The position numbers were made by a program, and so were the translations under genes. Of a stretch of DNA of 14,843 nt, positions 1 to 6,531 are shown in pieces; the stretch's first letter is position 1; every line of letters starts with the position of its first letter. The DNA comes from Planctomycetia bacterium. GTDB lineage: Bacteria; Planctomycetota; Phycisphaerae; Phycisphaerales; SM1A02. Location: the NCBI GenBank assembly GCA_005799205.1, contig SYHM01000043.1, positions 1-14,843 of the forward strand, in the 5' to 3' direction. The notes beneath the pieces were generated by a model, which did no database searches, was not told where the DNA came from, and worked only from the letters and a program-made list of their open reading frames with translations.

Positions 1-357
1 ATCTGAAGAGCGCCTCGGATCGCCCAGACACTTGCGCAGTGCTTCACACGCTTCGTCCGTCCTTCCAATCCCGCGCAGGCAGATGCCTCGCAGCCAATGG
101 CCCTCAACCCCAGCCCCCGCGACGAGGGCGCGATCAACCGTCGCGAGTGCGAGCGTGCGTGCGCCAATCGCATTCTGAGCATGCGCTGCAAGCATGAGCA
201 CGTCCACATGCGCCTGCGGTCGCTTAAGCCATGGATCGAGCAGCCGGTAAGCCTCGTGTGGCTGACGATGCTGCATCGCCTTGTTCGCTGCAGCGAGCGC
301 GAGAGCCTCTGCGTTGAGGCGAGGTTCGCCGCGTGAAGTCCCTCGACGGTCTTTCAT
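1..357 (-). CDS. TPR-repeat protein, C-terminus beyond the left edge
   Basis: A reading frame opens with ATG at 357-355 and stays open to base 1, giving 119 codons with no stop, so the gene continues outside the window. The N-terminus is polar (MKDRRGTSRGEPRLN), with no signal peptide or membrane segment. From about residue 16 the chain is Ala/Leu-rich amphipathic helix. Segments such as HEAYRLLDPWLKRPQ, VLMLAAHAQNAIG and HWLRGICLRGIGRTDEACEALRKCL have the small/large residue spacing of tetratricopeptide repeats, which are protein-binding scaffolds. The start lies 34 bp after the stop of the MFS gene on the same strand, so co-transcription with it is likely. Some TPR proteins carry a C-terminal enzymatic domain such as a sulfotransferase or glycosyltransferase; that part is not visible here. 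I am confident that it is coding and fairly confident of the repeat type; the function is unknown. Confidence 0.75.
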   Translation of the reverse strand, partial: MKDRRGTSRGEPRLNAEALALAAANKAMQHRQPHEAYRLLDPWLKRPQAHVDVLMLAAHAQNAIGARTLALATVDRALVAGAGVEGHWLRGICLRGIGRTDEACEALRKCLGDPRRSSD

Positions 358-391
358 GATTGGGACTCTATCGGCAGCAGCGCTTGTGCGT

Positions 392-1765
392 TCATTCGAC
401 CGTGCCCGGATTCGTCGGCGCGATCGACCGCGATGAGTGCTCGGCGACCTGAGGCAGGTCAATCGCGCCGCTTCCCACTCCGATTCCGAGCGTGTGGAGA
501 TAGAGGTCGAAGGTTTGATGCAGCTTGAATCTGCGCGGCTCGACTCCGGCAAGCAAGAAGACAGTCATCAAGCGCATCACGCCAGTGGCGACAAAGACCA
601 TGGCGAACCCCTGCCGACCCACATCCATGCAGCCGAGAATTGTTGCGCCGATGAGCGATCCCCCAACGACTGCGCTGCTTTGCACAATGTTGTAGATGGT
701 CATGACGCTCGTGCGCCGCTCGCTTGGAATCACGTCAAAGACGAGCAGAAACGTTGCGGTCTCCCAACATGCCCACGCCATTCCGACCCAGAATTGCAGT
801 ACGAGTACCCACCAGAAACTATTGGAGACCAGAAAGAGTGTTGTCGTTGGAATGATGCCGATCGCGCCAAGCCACAGTGGCACACCAGGCCCATAGCGCT
901 TGGCGAGCCGGCCAACGCCTGGAAGCGTAATGACCTTTGCGGCAAAGGTCACCGCGAATGCGCACATCAACTGGGTGTAACTGAACGAGAGTTCGTTGAG
1001 AAACCACGGCGTGATAAACGCCGCCGAGACATTTGACGCGAGAACCACAGCAAGCATGTAGATCAACAGCGCGCGAACCGATCTGTCAGAGAGCAAGTCT
1101 CGACGCAGCACCCGAAGCGATGGCGGTTCGGTGGTGACCGCGAGTTCTGGCTTTGGCTCACTGTGGCGCGAAAGCACCCACGCTGAGGTCGCGCGAGCGA
1201 GAGCGGCCGCCAAGAACACCATTGAGAAGGCAAGCAGCACCAAACCGGTCTGGCGACCCCACTCGAGGACAATTCCGCTCAAGAGCCCAACCGCAAGGAA
1301 CGCTTGCACGGTGCGATTGCGGCTTGTCCAAAAGTGGGTTGAAATCAGCCGTGGAATCAACGTTGGAACCCATGTTTGCCACGGCGGCGCAGTACAAAAT
1401 CCGGCGGCCCAGTAGAGGCTCACAAGCAGATAGACCAGTGGCATCGACGCGACGCCGCGCCACGCGCAGATCGAAAGTGCAAGAAGCGCGGCAGCCTGGA
1501 GTCCGGCGAAAAACGATACCCAGGCGCGCAGACTCTTCACCAAGCGAACCCCCCAAGGGGTCATGCCGTGAATAAGCGCCCCCGCCAGAACAGGCACGGT
1601 GGCGATGAGTCCAGCTTCGACCTGTGACAGGCCAGCAGCAAGCGCGAACGCGACGAAGTACGCCTCCGCGAGACCGATCGTCAGTGCGGCAGCGGCACCG
1701 TCGGTTTGCAGCAAGCGCATGTCACTGCGAAGGCGCTGCACACGAGAATGTGGAAGTGCGCTCAC
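392..1765 (-). CDS. Major facilitator superfamily (MFS) transporter
   Basis: The product is a polytopic inner-membrane carrier of about 457 residues with roughly 12 hydrophobic segments, the normal MFS size. Hydrophobic stretches include AAALTIGLAEAYFVAFALAAG near the N-terminus and VRALLIYMLAVVLASNVSAA around the middle. A long basic/polar loop (SRHSEPKPELAVTTEPPSLRVLRRD) separates the two six-helix halves, as in the family. The substrate cannot be read from the sequence. The frame is open back to an ATG at 1798, but I chose GTG at 1765: it overlaps the stop of the upstream sulfotransferase-like gene as GTGA (TGA at 1764-1762), a classic translational-coupling arrangement. ATG at 1720 (MRLLQTDGAAAAL) is a third option. 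No good Shine-Dalgarno sequence precedes any of them. The link to a polysaccharide-type enzyme suggests, by inference only, transport related to the cell surface. Confidence 0.85.
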   Translation of the reverse strand: MSALPHSRVQRLRSDMRLLQTDGAAAALTIGLAEAYFVAFALAAGLSQVEAGLIATVPVLAGALIHGMTPWGVRLVKSLRAWVSFFAGLQAAALLALSICAWRGVASMPLVYLLVSLYWAAGFCTAPPWQTWVPTLIPRLISTHFWTSRNRTVQAFLAVGLLSGIVLEWGRQTGLVLLAFSMVFLAAALARATSAWVLSRHSEPKPELAVTTEPPSLRVLRRDLLSDRSVRALLIYMLAVVLASNVSAAFITPWFLNELSFSYTQLMCAFAVTFAAKVITLPGVGRLAKRYGPGVPLWLGAIGIIPTTTLFLVSNSFWWVLVLQFWVGMAWACWETATFLLVFDVIPSERRTSVMTIYNIVQSSAVVGGSLIGATILGCMDVGRQGFAMVFVATGVMRLMTVFLLAGVEPRRFKLHQTFDLYLHTLGIGVGSGAIDLPQVAEHSSRSIAPTNPGTVE

Positions 1766-2661
1766 GAGCACTCGAGAGTATCGCCTGAAGCGATCCACTT
1801 GTCCCGCATTGCCGCTCGCTCGGTGGGCGACCAGAAATGTTGGGAGTACTGGCTATCGACCATCGAGTTGATGTATGTGCGATGCAGCGCGAGTTCGCGC
1901 TTGAGGGCATTGGTCCAGCCGCCTCGACCATGCTCGTTGGCCGTGTTGACTCGACCAATACGCACCGACGACAGTCCAAGGAATTCTGCGATGACCTGTG
2001 CCTTCGCCTCGTCTGGCAGCTCACTTCGAAGCACGAGCAATTCGTTCGGCCCCTGGCGATAGGTCGACCACCCCTGCTGCCAAGAAAATGGCGAGGCATA
2101 GACATCGATTCCGAGAATTCGCTTCGGTTCGAGGTCGAACCACTCGAGTGTGAGGTGGTGCGGATACCGCTCGAGAAACAGTTGGGCCAATCGGGCAGCG
2201 GGCATTTCATCGGCCTTCTCGAACGCGCGGGGGTCTTGAGCGAACGATGGCAGGTTGTAGTGAAAGCCAGAAACATTGGTAGCGATCGGATCTCGCACGA
2301 GCGCGATGAAGCGGCAGGGCCTCGATTGATCGATAATCTCAAAGCGAACCATGCGGTTACTGTGAGTCAAGTCAAAGAGTTGTGCGCGAACGCCCGGGGT
2401 GTAGATCGGATCGCTTCGCCTTCCCCTCCACGCCGCCGGATGAAGTGCGTGTGCCTTGAGTGCAAGAATGTCTCCGCGCTGCTGCAACGCCCTGTACACC
2501 GCCATCGATCCAGACTTCGTCATGCTGTAGACAACGACTGGACTCACTCCCACTCGGTAGGTCGCCTTCATTCGGCGCCGATCTCGAATCGTATGCCGCC
2601 ACCATGTGAGCTCTTTCTCACACTCCTTGAACTTCGCGCCAAGACTCGCCATGAGGTGCAT
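1762..2661 (-). CDS. Putative capsular polysaccharide synthesis / sulfotransferase-like protein (NKWYS type)
   Basis: The 299-residue product resembles the Pfam family 'putative capsular polysaccharide synthesis protein' (NKWYS, PF10364 from memory), which has a sulfotransferase-like fold. Visible family signatures are VVVYSMTKSGS (about residues 42-52, placed like the phosphosulfate-binding loop of sulfotransferases), FIALVRDPIATNVSGF (about 118-133, like the 3'-phosphate loop), EWFDLE (173-178), GIDVYASPF (184-192), LLVLRSE, and the C-terminal DSQYSQHFWS. A role in transferring sulfate or modifying surface glycans is plausible but not proven. The frame is open far upstream to 2979, but that part is antisense to the signal-peptide region of the divergent gene, so the start is placed at ATG 2661. 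ATG 2652 (MASLGAKFK) is almost equally good; neither has a Shine-Dalgarno sequence. It overlaps the MFS gene at its 3' end and is the first gene of its operon. Confidence 0.8.
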   Translation of the reverse strand: MHLMASLGAKFKECEKELTWWRHTIRDRRRMKATYRVGVSPVVVYSMTKSGSMAVYRALQQRGDILALKAHALHPAAWRGRRSDPIYTPGVRAQLFDLTHSNRMVRFEIIDQSRPCRFIALVRDPIATNVSGFHYNLPSFAQDPRAFEKADEMPAARLAQLFLERYPHHLTLEWFDLEPKRILGIDVYASPFSWQQGWSTYRQGPNELLVLRSELPDEAKAQVIAEFLGLSSVRIGRVNTANEHGRGGWTNALKRELALHRTYINSMVDSQYSQHFWSPTERAAMRDKWIASGDTLECS

Positions 2662-2740
2662 CACGGAACTGTAACAACGCGCCTTGCATTCAGTACTGAC
2701 AACTCTTTCGAAGTATCGTGGCGCGCAAGGAGCACACACA
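2662..2740. promoter_or_regulatory. Divergent intergenic region (presumed promoters for both sides)
   Basis: These 79 bp separate the starts of the minus-strand sulfotransferase-like gene and the plus-strand DUF4139-type gene, so promoters for both directions should lie here or within the 5' ends of the genes. I see no convincing -35/-10 pair. CTGACA at 2696-2701 resembles a -35 box, but no properly spaced -10 follows. The call rests on gene layout only. Confidence 0.4.
2727..2732 (+). promoter_or_regulatory. Shine-Dalgarno AAGGAG deciding the start at 2741
   Basis: AAGGAG lies 8 nt before ATG 2741. It singles out this ATG over the in-frame ATG at 2684, which has no such site and would put extra residues before the signal peptide. 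Confidence 0.75.
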
Positions 2741-4906
2741 ATGGCACACAATAGACATAGGGCGAATACACACTTGCTCGTCTTGACCGCGGCGACGATC
2801 GCCGCCCTCGCGACTGCAGCGCTCGGATCGAGTACCGCAGAGCACGCGGACTCTTCACCACTGCCACTCACTTCGATCACGCTCTTTCGTTCGGGGGTTG
2901 GGTATTTCGAACGCAACGGCACGATCGCTCCTGGCGATGAAGTGCAATTGCGGTTCGCGAATGACCAGATCAATGACATGCTGAAGTCGATGGTGATTCT
3001 CGATGAGCAGCAAGCACTGCAATCGGTGACCTACGACTCGAAGGAACCACTCACCCGCCAACTGGCAAGCTTTGGAGTCGACCTCGCGGACAACCCAAGC
3101 CTCGCGGTCATTTTGGGACGCCTGCGCGGGACGAACGTGAAGATCGTGACGGCAGATGGGCCGCTTTCTGGCGTCATTCTTGGAGGAGAGAGTCGCGAGC
3201 AAGCACAGGGCAACGCCCAGAAGACGATCACCGTTCCGTTTCTTAATGTGCTCACCTCAACGGGAATTCGCTCGGTCAATCTGGCGACGCTCGTCTCTGT
3301 GCAACTCGAGAGCGAGACACTCAATGGTGAACTCAACAAGGCACTCGCGGCGCTCGCATCACACACCGCAGATCGCTTTAAGACGGTTGACCTCGCCTTC
3401 GGCGGCAAGGGGCCACGCGCAGTCAAGGTCGCGTATGTCAACGAGATGCCAATCTGGAAAACGAGTTACCGTTTGGTTCTGCCCGATGGCGCCACGGCAA
3501 GCGAGAAGCCATTGATTCAAGGGTGGGCAATCGTCGAGAACACGACCGATGATGATTGGACTGGGGTGCAACTCGCGCTTGTCGCGAGCCAGCCGGTCAG
3601 CTTTCAAATGGACCTCTCCGAACCACTGCACATCGATCGGATGACGGTCGATGTGCCGATGGTCGCCGGCGCTGCTCCTCGCATCTACCAGGATGGCGAT
3701 GCATTCGCGGCCAACAAGAAGTTGCGCGCGATGGCGACGGCTGCCCCTGCAGCTCCATCGGCAGCTCCAATGCGCCGGAAGGCGGGCGCCAACGATGCTG
3801 CTGGAGAGTTCGGTGGCGCTGGTGGAGGTGGCGGAATGGCCGGACGAGCTGAGTCAGACGCTTTCAGCGGTGATCCCGAGTCGCTCGGCTTGCGCTTTCG
3901 GTCGCTGGGAGAAGCAATGGAAGGCTCAAGCGTCGCTGGGGGTGGAGAGGTTGGAGAGTCGTTTCAGTACAAGCTGAAGGACCCTATCTCGATCGCACGG
4001 CAACAGTCAGCGATGCTTCCCATACTCACCTCACCCATTGAGGGAAGACGCGTGAGTATCTTCAATCGAGCAGATGGGATCAGCCATCCGATGCGCGGTG
4101 TCGAGATCAAGAACTCGTCGGGCTTACAGTTGATCCCTGGGCCGATCGCAGTCTTTGATGGCTCGTCATACGCGGGAGATGCCGAGATTGGATACCTCAC
4201 GCTCAACGACACGCGACTGCTCGCGTACGCGGTGGACCTCGCGGTGTCTGCTGCGGTGACTGACGAGAGCAGCAATACGGTTCGGTCGATTGCGATCGTT
4301 GATGGACTTGTTGAGCAGACTCACAAGCAAGTCAACACGCTTTCATTTGCGTTCGTTAACAAAGACGAGACACGAGAACGAACGCTCTTGGTGGAAGTTG
4401 CGAAGCAACAGGAGTGGCAGCTCGCCGCGCCAGCGAAGCCTGCGCAAGAGACTTCGAGCCTCTATCGGTTCGAAGTCACCCTGCCTGAAGGCGAAAGTGG
4501 GACTCTGGTCGTCACGCAAGAACGGACTGCCCTGCAGCACCTCGCGGTTGTTGGCTATGACATGCCGACGCTGCTGCACTACGCCAGCAACGGGGTTGCA
4601 TCGGCAGAGGTGGTTGCTGCGATCAAGCGCGCAGGCGAACTGCAGGGAGTGATCAATGCGACAACGGCTCAGATCGCACGCCTCGAGCAAGAACGACAGG
4701 CGATCGACGGCGACCAGAATCGCATCCGGCAAAACATGAGTTCGATCAGCCACGATACGGACGTCTACCGACGATATCTCGCCAAATTCGACGAGCAAGA
4801 AAGTCGGCTCGAAGCGATCCGAACTGAAGATGCGCACTTGCGCACTCTTCTCACCACGCAGCAGGAAGCACTCGGTGCGTACATCCGAGGGCTTCGGGTC
4901 TCGTAG
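2741..4906 (+). CDS. Exported DUF4139-type protein with Gly-rich linker and C-terminal coiled coil
   Basis: The 721-residue product starts at the ATG behind AAGGAG. Residues 1-29 form a signal peptide: basic N-region, hydrophobic LLVLTAATIAALATAAL, cleavage near ALG-SS. The first domain begins with PLTSITLFRSGVGYFERNG and is mostly beta strand. VAYVNEMPIWKTSYRLVLPD (about 230-249) and WAIVENTTDDDWTGVQLAL (from 262) are the conserved core of DUF4139-type proteins, where 'pattern W-x-N-T..DWx' strands recur. A low-complexity Ala/Pro and Gly-rich linker (about 335-370, with GGAGGGGGMAG) splits the domain, and beta-rich sequence continues to about 610. The last 95 residues (627-721) are a charged helix that looks like a coiled coil (ATTAQIARLEQERQAIDGDQ and following). 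The role of this family is unknown; an envelope or periplasmic location is inferred from the signal peptide. The downstream neighbour is a tRNA gene on the other strand, so it appears monocistronic. Confidence 0.88.
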   Translation: MAHNRHRANTHLLVLTAATIAALATAALGSSTAEHADSSPLPLTSITLFRSGVGYFERNGTIAPGDEVQLRFANDQINDMLKSMVILDEQQALQSVTYDSKEPLTRQLASFGVDLADNPSLAVILGRLRGTNVKIVTADGPLSGVILGGESREQAQGNAQKTITVPFLNVLTSTGIRSVNLATLVSVQLESETLNGELNKALAALASHTADRFKTVDLAFGGKGPRAVKVAYVNEMPIWKTSYRLVLPDGATASEKPLIQGWAIVENTTDDDWTGVQLALVASQPVSFQMDLSEPLHIDRMTVDVPMVAGAAPRIYQDGDAFAANKKLRAMATAAPAAPSAAPMRRKAGANDAAGEFGGAGGGGGMAGRAESDAFSGDPESLGLRFRSLGEAMEGSSVAGGGEVGESFQYKLKDPISIARQQSAMLPILTSPIEGRRVSIFNRADGISHPMRGVEIKNSSGLQLIPGPIAVFDGSSYAGDAEIGYLTLNDTRLLAYAVDLAVSAAVTDESSNTVRSIAIVDGLVEQTHKQVNTLSFAFVNKDETRERTLLVEVAKQQEWQLAAPAKPAQETSSLYRFEVTLPEGESGTLVVTQERTALQHLAVVGYDMPTLLHYASNGVASAEVVAAIKRAGELQGVINATTAQIARLEQERQAIDGDQNRIRQNMSSISHDTDVYRRYLAKFDEQESRLEAIRTEDAHLRTLLTTQQEALGAYIRGLRVS

Positions 4907-4927
4907 CCGAAGCCGCATCCACCGCAA

Positions 4928-5001
4928 CATCCCGGGGTGGAATCGAACCACCGACCTGCAGATTAGAAATCTGCTGCTCTATCCAACTGAGCTACCGGGA
5001 T
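4928..5001 (-). tRNA. tRNA-Arg (anticodon UCU)
   Basis: Read on the minus strand, the gene folds into a full cloverleaf. The acceptor stem ATCCCGG pairs perfectly with CCGGGAT. The D arm is GCTC/GAGC. The anticodon stem GCAGA/TCTGC carries the loop TTTCTAA, so the anticodon is TCT, reading AGA (and possibly AGG). The variable loop is AGGTC, and the T arm GGTGG-TTCGATT-CCACC has the canonical TTC. The discriminator base is G (4928), and no CCA is encoded after it, so CCA must be added by the nucleotidyltransferase. It lies 21 bp after the stop of the DUF4139-type gene, on the opposite strand. A weak -10-like TACACT followed by a GC-rich stretch lies upstream on the minus strand, but no -35 is evident. 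Confidence 0.97.
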
Positions 5002-5062
5002 ACTTCTCGCGCGAGTGTAATTGCTCTACATCTTTATCGCGCCGACTCCTGCGTCGAGATAG

Positions 5063-5110
5063 GATGACATGGAAGGGCGACGGCGCGTCGCTCGTAGGTT
5101 TCCATGTATC
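5063..5110. repeat. Nested inverted repeat upstream of the GYF-like gene
   Basis: The outer arms ACATGGAA (5067-5074) and TTCCATGT (5100-5107) are perfectly complementary. They extend by GAT/ATC (5063-5065 and 5108-5110) if G5066 is bulged. Between them lies an inner hairpin, GCGACG (5077-5082)/CGTCGC (5086-5091), with the 3-base loop GCG. No T-run follows on either strand, so it is not a typical intrinsic terminator. It lies 41 bp before the chosen GTG start at 5152 and could be a 5'-UTR structure, a protein-binding site or chance. Confidence 0.5.
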
Positions 5111-5140
5111 GCGGTTCACCACTTCGCACCAGTGTGCGAG

Positions 5141-5146
5141 AGGAGG
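5141..5146 (+). promoter_or_regulatory. Shine-Dalgarno AGGAGG deciding the GTG start at 5152
   Basis: A perfect AGGAGG lies 5 nt before GTG 5152 and 11 nt before GTG 5158. It lies downstream of the in-frame ATG at 5104, which has no such site and falls within the right arm of the inverted repeat, so the GTG start is preferred. Confidence 0.7.
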
Positions 5147-5151
5147 CAGTC

Positions 5152-5730
5152 GTGGGCGTGAAGTACCGATTCAAGAGTGGCGAGTTCATCTCTGGATGGT
5201 TGCTCGCCGATGGATTGCGCGAAGAAGTCGTCAAGAAGCGGCTCACCGCAGAGTCGACCGTGCAACAAGCTGGGCGCGATGACTGGATCAGCGCTACCGC
5301 GATCCCAGGACTGCTTGTGGCGGCAGCCGCCCCACCGGTCACACCAAGCGTTCCGCGAGAACACGAAGGCACGCGGGTCGATCCACGCCACGGTACGAGG
5401 CCAGGAGAGTCGATTCACCATCTGCTCTATCGCGTCCTCCACATGACAATTCACGTTGTCTCCCACGATGACGCGCACGACGGAGAGGCGGCGCTCGCCG
5501 GGTTGCTTGTCGGCGTCACCGCAGAAGGGGTGATGGTTGAGTTCGCTCAGTTCGGTGCGATTGTGTACATACCACTCTCGCGGGTTCGGAGCGCCTGCAT
5601 CACTGCAAAGTTTCCAACGGTCGGACCCCCGCGCCGCGGAGAAGTTGTGCAGATCGATGTCGATGCGATTCCCGACTTGCATGCGTGGGCAACGCGCGCG
5701 ACCCCGGAGGTCGCTCGCGCAGAGTCGTAG
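5152..5730 (+). CDS. Hypothetical protein with a GYF-like N-terminal domain
   Basis: The 192-residue product starts at GTG after AGGAGG. I do not recognise the whole protein. Its first 50 residues (VKYRFKSGEFISGWLLADGLREEVVKKRL, then TAESTVQQAGRDDWISATAIPGL) follow the pattern of GYF_2-like domains: aromatic start, a Gly-Trp step, a Leu-rich helix, then 'V...G..DW..A..IPGL'. These domains often bind peptides or sit at the N-terminus of bacterial membrane proteins. A Pro/Ala-rich linker (about 60-80) follows. The C-terminal part (about 95-170) is mostly short beta strands, including MTIHVVSHDD, LAGLLVGVTAEGVMVEFAQFG, AIVYIPLSRV and RRGEVVQIDV, suggesting a small beta-barrel. There is no signal peptide or membrane segment, so it is probably cytoplasmic. 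It may share a transcript with the lipoprotein gene 41 bp downstream. Confidence 0.75.
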   Translation: MGVKYRFKSGEFISGWLLADGLREEVVKKRLTAESTVQQAGRDDWISATAIPGLLVAAAAPPVTPSVPREHEGTRVDPRHGTRPGESIHHLLYRVLHMTIHVVSHDDAHDGEAALAGLLVGVTAEGVMVEFAQFGAIVYIPLSRVRSACITAKFPTVGPPRRGEVVQIDVDAIPDLHAWATRATPEVARAES

Positions 5731-5771
5731 CAGCTCGTGGTCGGTGGCGATGAAGTCGCTACAGTGCGCTC

Positions 5772-6506
5772 ATGGAACAAGCGGCTCGTCGCGGAACGTA
5801 TCGCACCCTGCAACAGGTTGTGCTCTTCGCTTCGGTGGCTGGTTGCGCCACCCCCTCGGCGCTGCCACCAGGGATTGTTCTGCCCTCGAGGCTGCAGGAC
5901 GAGATTCCCGCCGCGCACGCGGCGATTCTGAAGTACGCCGCTGATCATGACGACGCGCTTCCTGAGACCCCCGCGGGCGAGCGGATTATCTCGAGTGCGA
6001 TTGCTCAGCGCACAAGTTCGAGCGATGAACTTGACGCGGCGGGGACGCCGACGACACTCGTTGAGTCGATCGACGGCATCGCGTACCTCTGCACGGTTGA
6101 ACAGGAGACATTCGTCATGATTCTGTGCGGACGCCGCACGCAGATGACTCAGGGATCGGCGACGCCGATTTGTGCTTGGTTTTCGTATCGAGGGTGTTAC
6201 TCGCACGATGGAGAGGTCATGCCGCGCCACACGACCTATCTCGAAAACACAGAACTCTTTCTTGATGCGATTCGATCGACCGCACACCCGACTGGATGGA
6301 ACTCTTCCGCGTGGGCGATCAAGCGCTGTTACGACGCGGTCGCCGCAGCGCATGGAACCGCGAGTGCCGATGGGATGGTGGCCCACTTTGTGGAGGCCGC
6401 AGTTGACACTGGCCGTGCTCGAGTCCCCGCAGGCATGACTCCGCGGCAGGCTGCGTTTGGTGGCACGCCGGATGAGGCGACAGCGACTCCTCCCGCATCG
6501 AACTGA
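5772..6506 (+). CDS. Putative lipoprotein of unknown function
   Basis: The 244-residue product starts at ATG 5772, with no clear Shine-Dalgarno sequence. The N-terminus (MEQAARRGTYRTLQQVV, then LFASVAGC) has basic residues, a short hydrophobic stretch and a lipobox-like V-A-G-Cys at 22-25, so it may be exported and lipid-anchored at Cys25. The hydrophobic core is short, making this call moderate. The mature part is soluble and cysteine-containing (Cys in TYLCTVEQE-like, ILCGRR, PICAW, RGCYS and KRCYDA contexts), and disulfides are possible outside the cytoplasm. EIPAAHAAILKYAADHDDALPET recalls helices next to the signal segment in planctomycete pseudopilin-like proteins, but the rest does not match and I name no family. 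The tail is Pro/Ala/Thr-rich. It follows the GYF-like gene by 41 bp and ends 25 bp before the stop of the antiporter gene on the other strand. Confidence 0.72.
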   Translation: MEQAARRGTYRTLQQVVLFASVAGCATPSALPPGIVLPSRLQDEIPAAHAAILKYAADHDDALPETPAGERIISSAIAQRTSSSDELDAAGTPTTLVESIDGIAYLCTVEQETFVMILCGRRTQMTQGSATPICAWFSYRGCYSHDGEVMPRHTTYLENTELFLDAIRSTAHPTGWNSSAWAIKRCYDAVAAAHGTASADGMVAHFVEAAVDTGRARVPAGMTPRQAAFGGTPDEATATPPASN

Positions 6507-6531
6507 TTCCTTGCGTGGAGCGCGACTCGCC

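Noticed and set aside
97..336. Plus-strand open frame at the left edge
   Set aside because: The minus-strand frame here reads as TPR helices and is open to the edge; the plus-strand product has no such pattern.
437..1036. Plus-strand open frame of 199 codons opposite the MFS gene
   Set aside because: Composition is charged and non-repetitive with no domain. The minus strand encodes a clear membrane protein here.
2662..2979. Upstream extension of the sulfotransferase-like frame, including a seemingly hydrophobic VFALCLLCAIVC segment
   Set aside because: It is the antisense of the signal-peptide region of the divergent DUF4139-type gene, which has a clear Shine-Dalgarno sequence. The apparent membrane helix is a mirror effect of that signal peptide.
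3795..3845. Gly-rich codon run as a DNA tandem repeat
   Set aside because: The bases vary between codons. It is a low-complexity protein linker, not a DNA repeat array.
4343..4951. Minus-strand open frame of 202 codons opposite the DUF4139-type gene and running into the tRNA
   Set aside because: It overlaps a well-supported gene and the tRNA-Arg, and its product looks like no protein family.
4928..5001. tRNA-Arg as an integration site (att) for a mobile element
   Set aside because: No integrase, phage or plasmid gene and no repeated copy of the tRNA 3' end is visible nearby.
5006..5015. CTCGCGCGAG palindrome just upstream of the tRNA
   Set aside because: A single 10-bp GC-rich palindrome is expected by chance, and it has no second copy or known operator match.
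5547..6386. Minus-strand open frame of 279 codons across the GYF-like and lipoprotein genes
   Set aside because: Arg-rich shadow product with no hydrophobic core. The plus-strand frames have a Shine-Dalgarno sequence and domain or lipobox signals.
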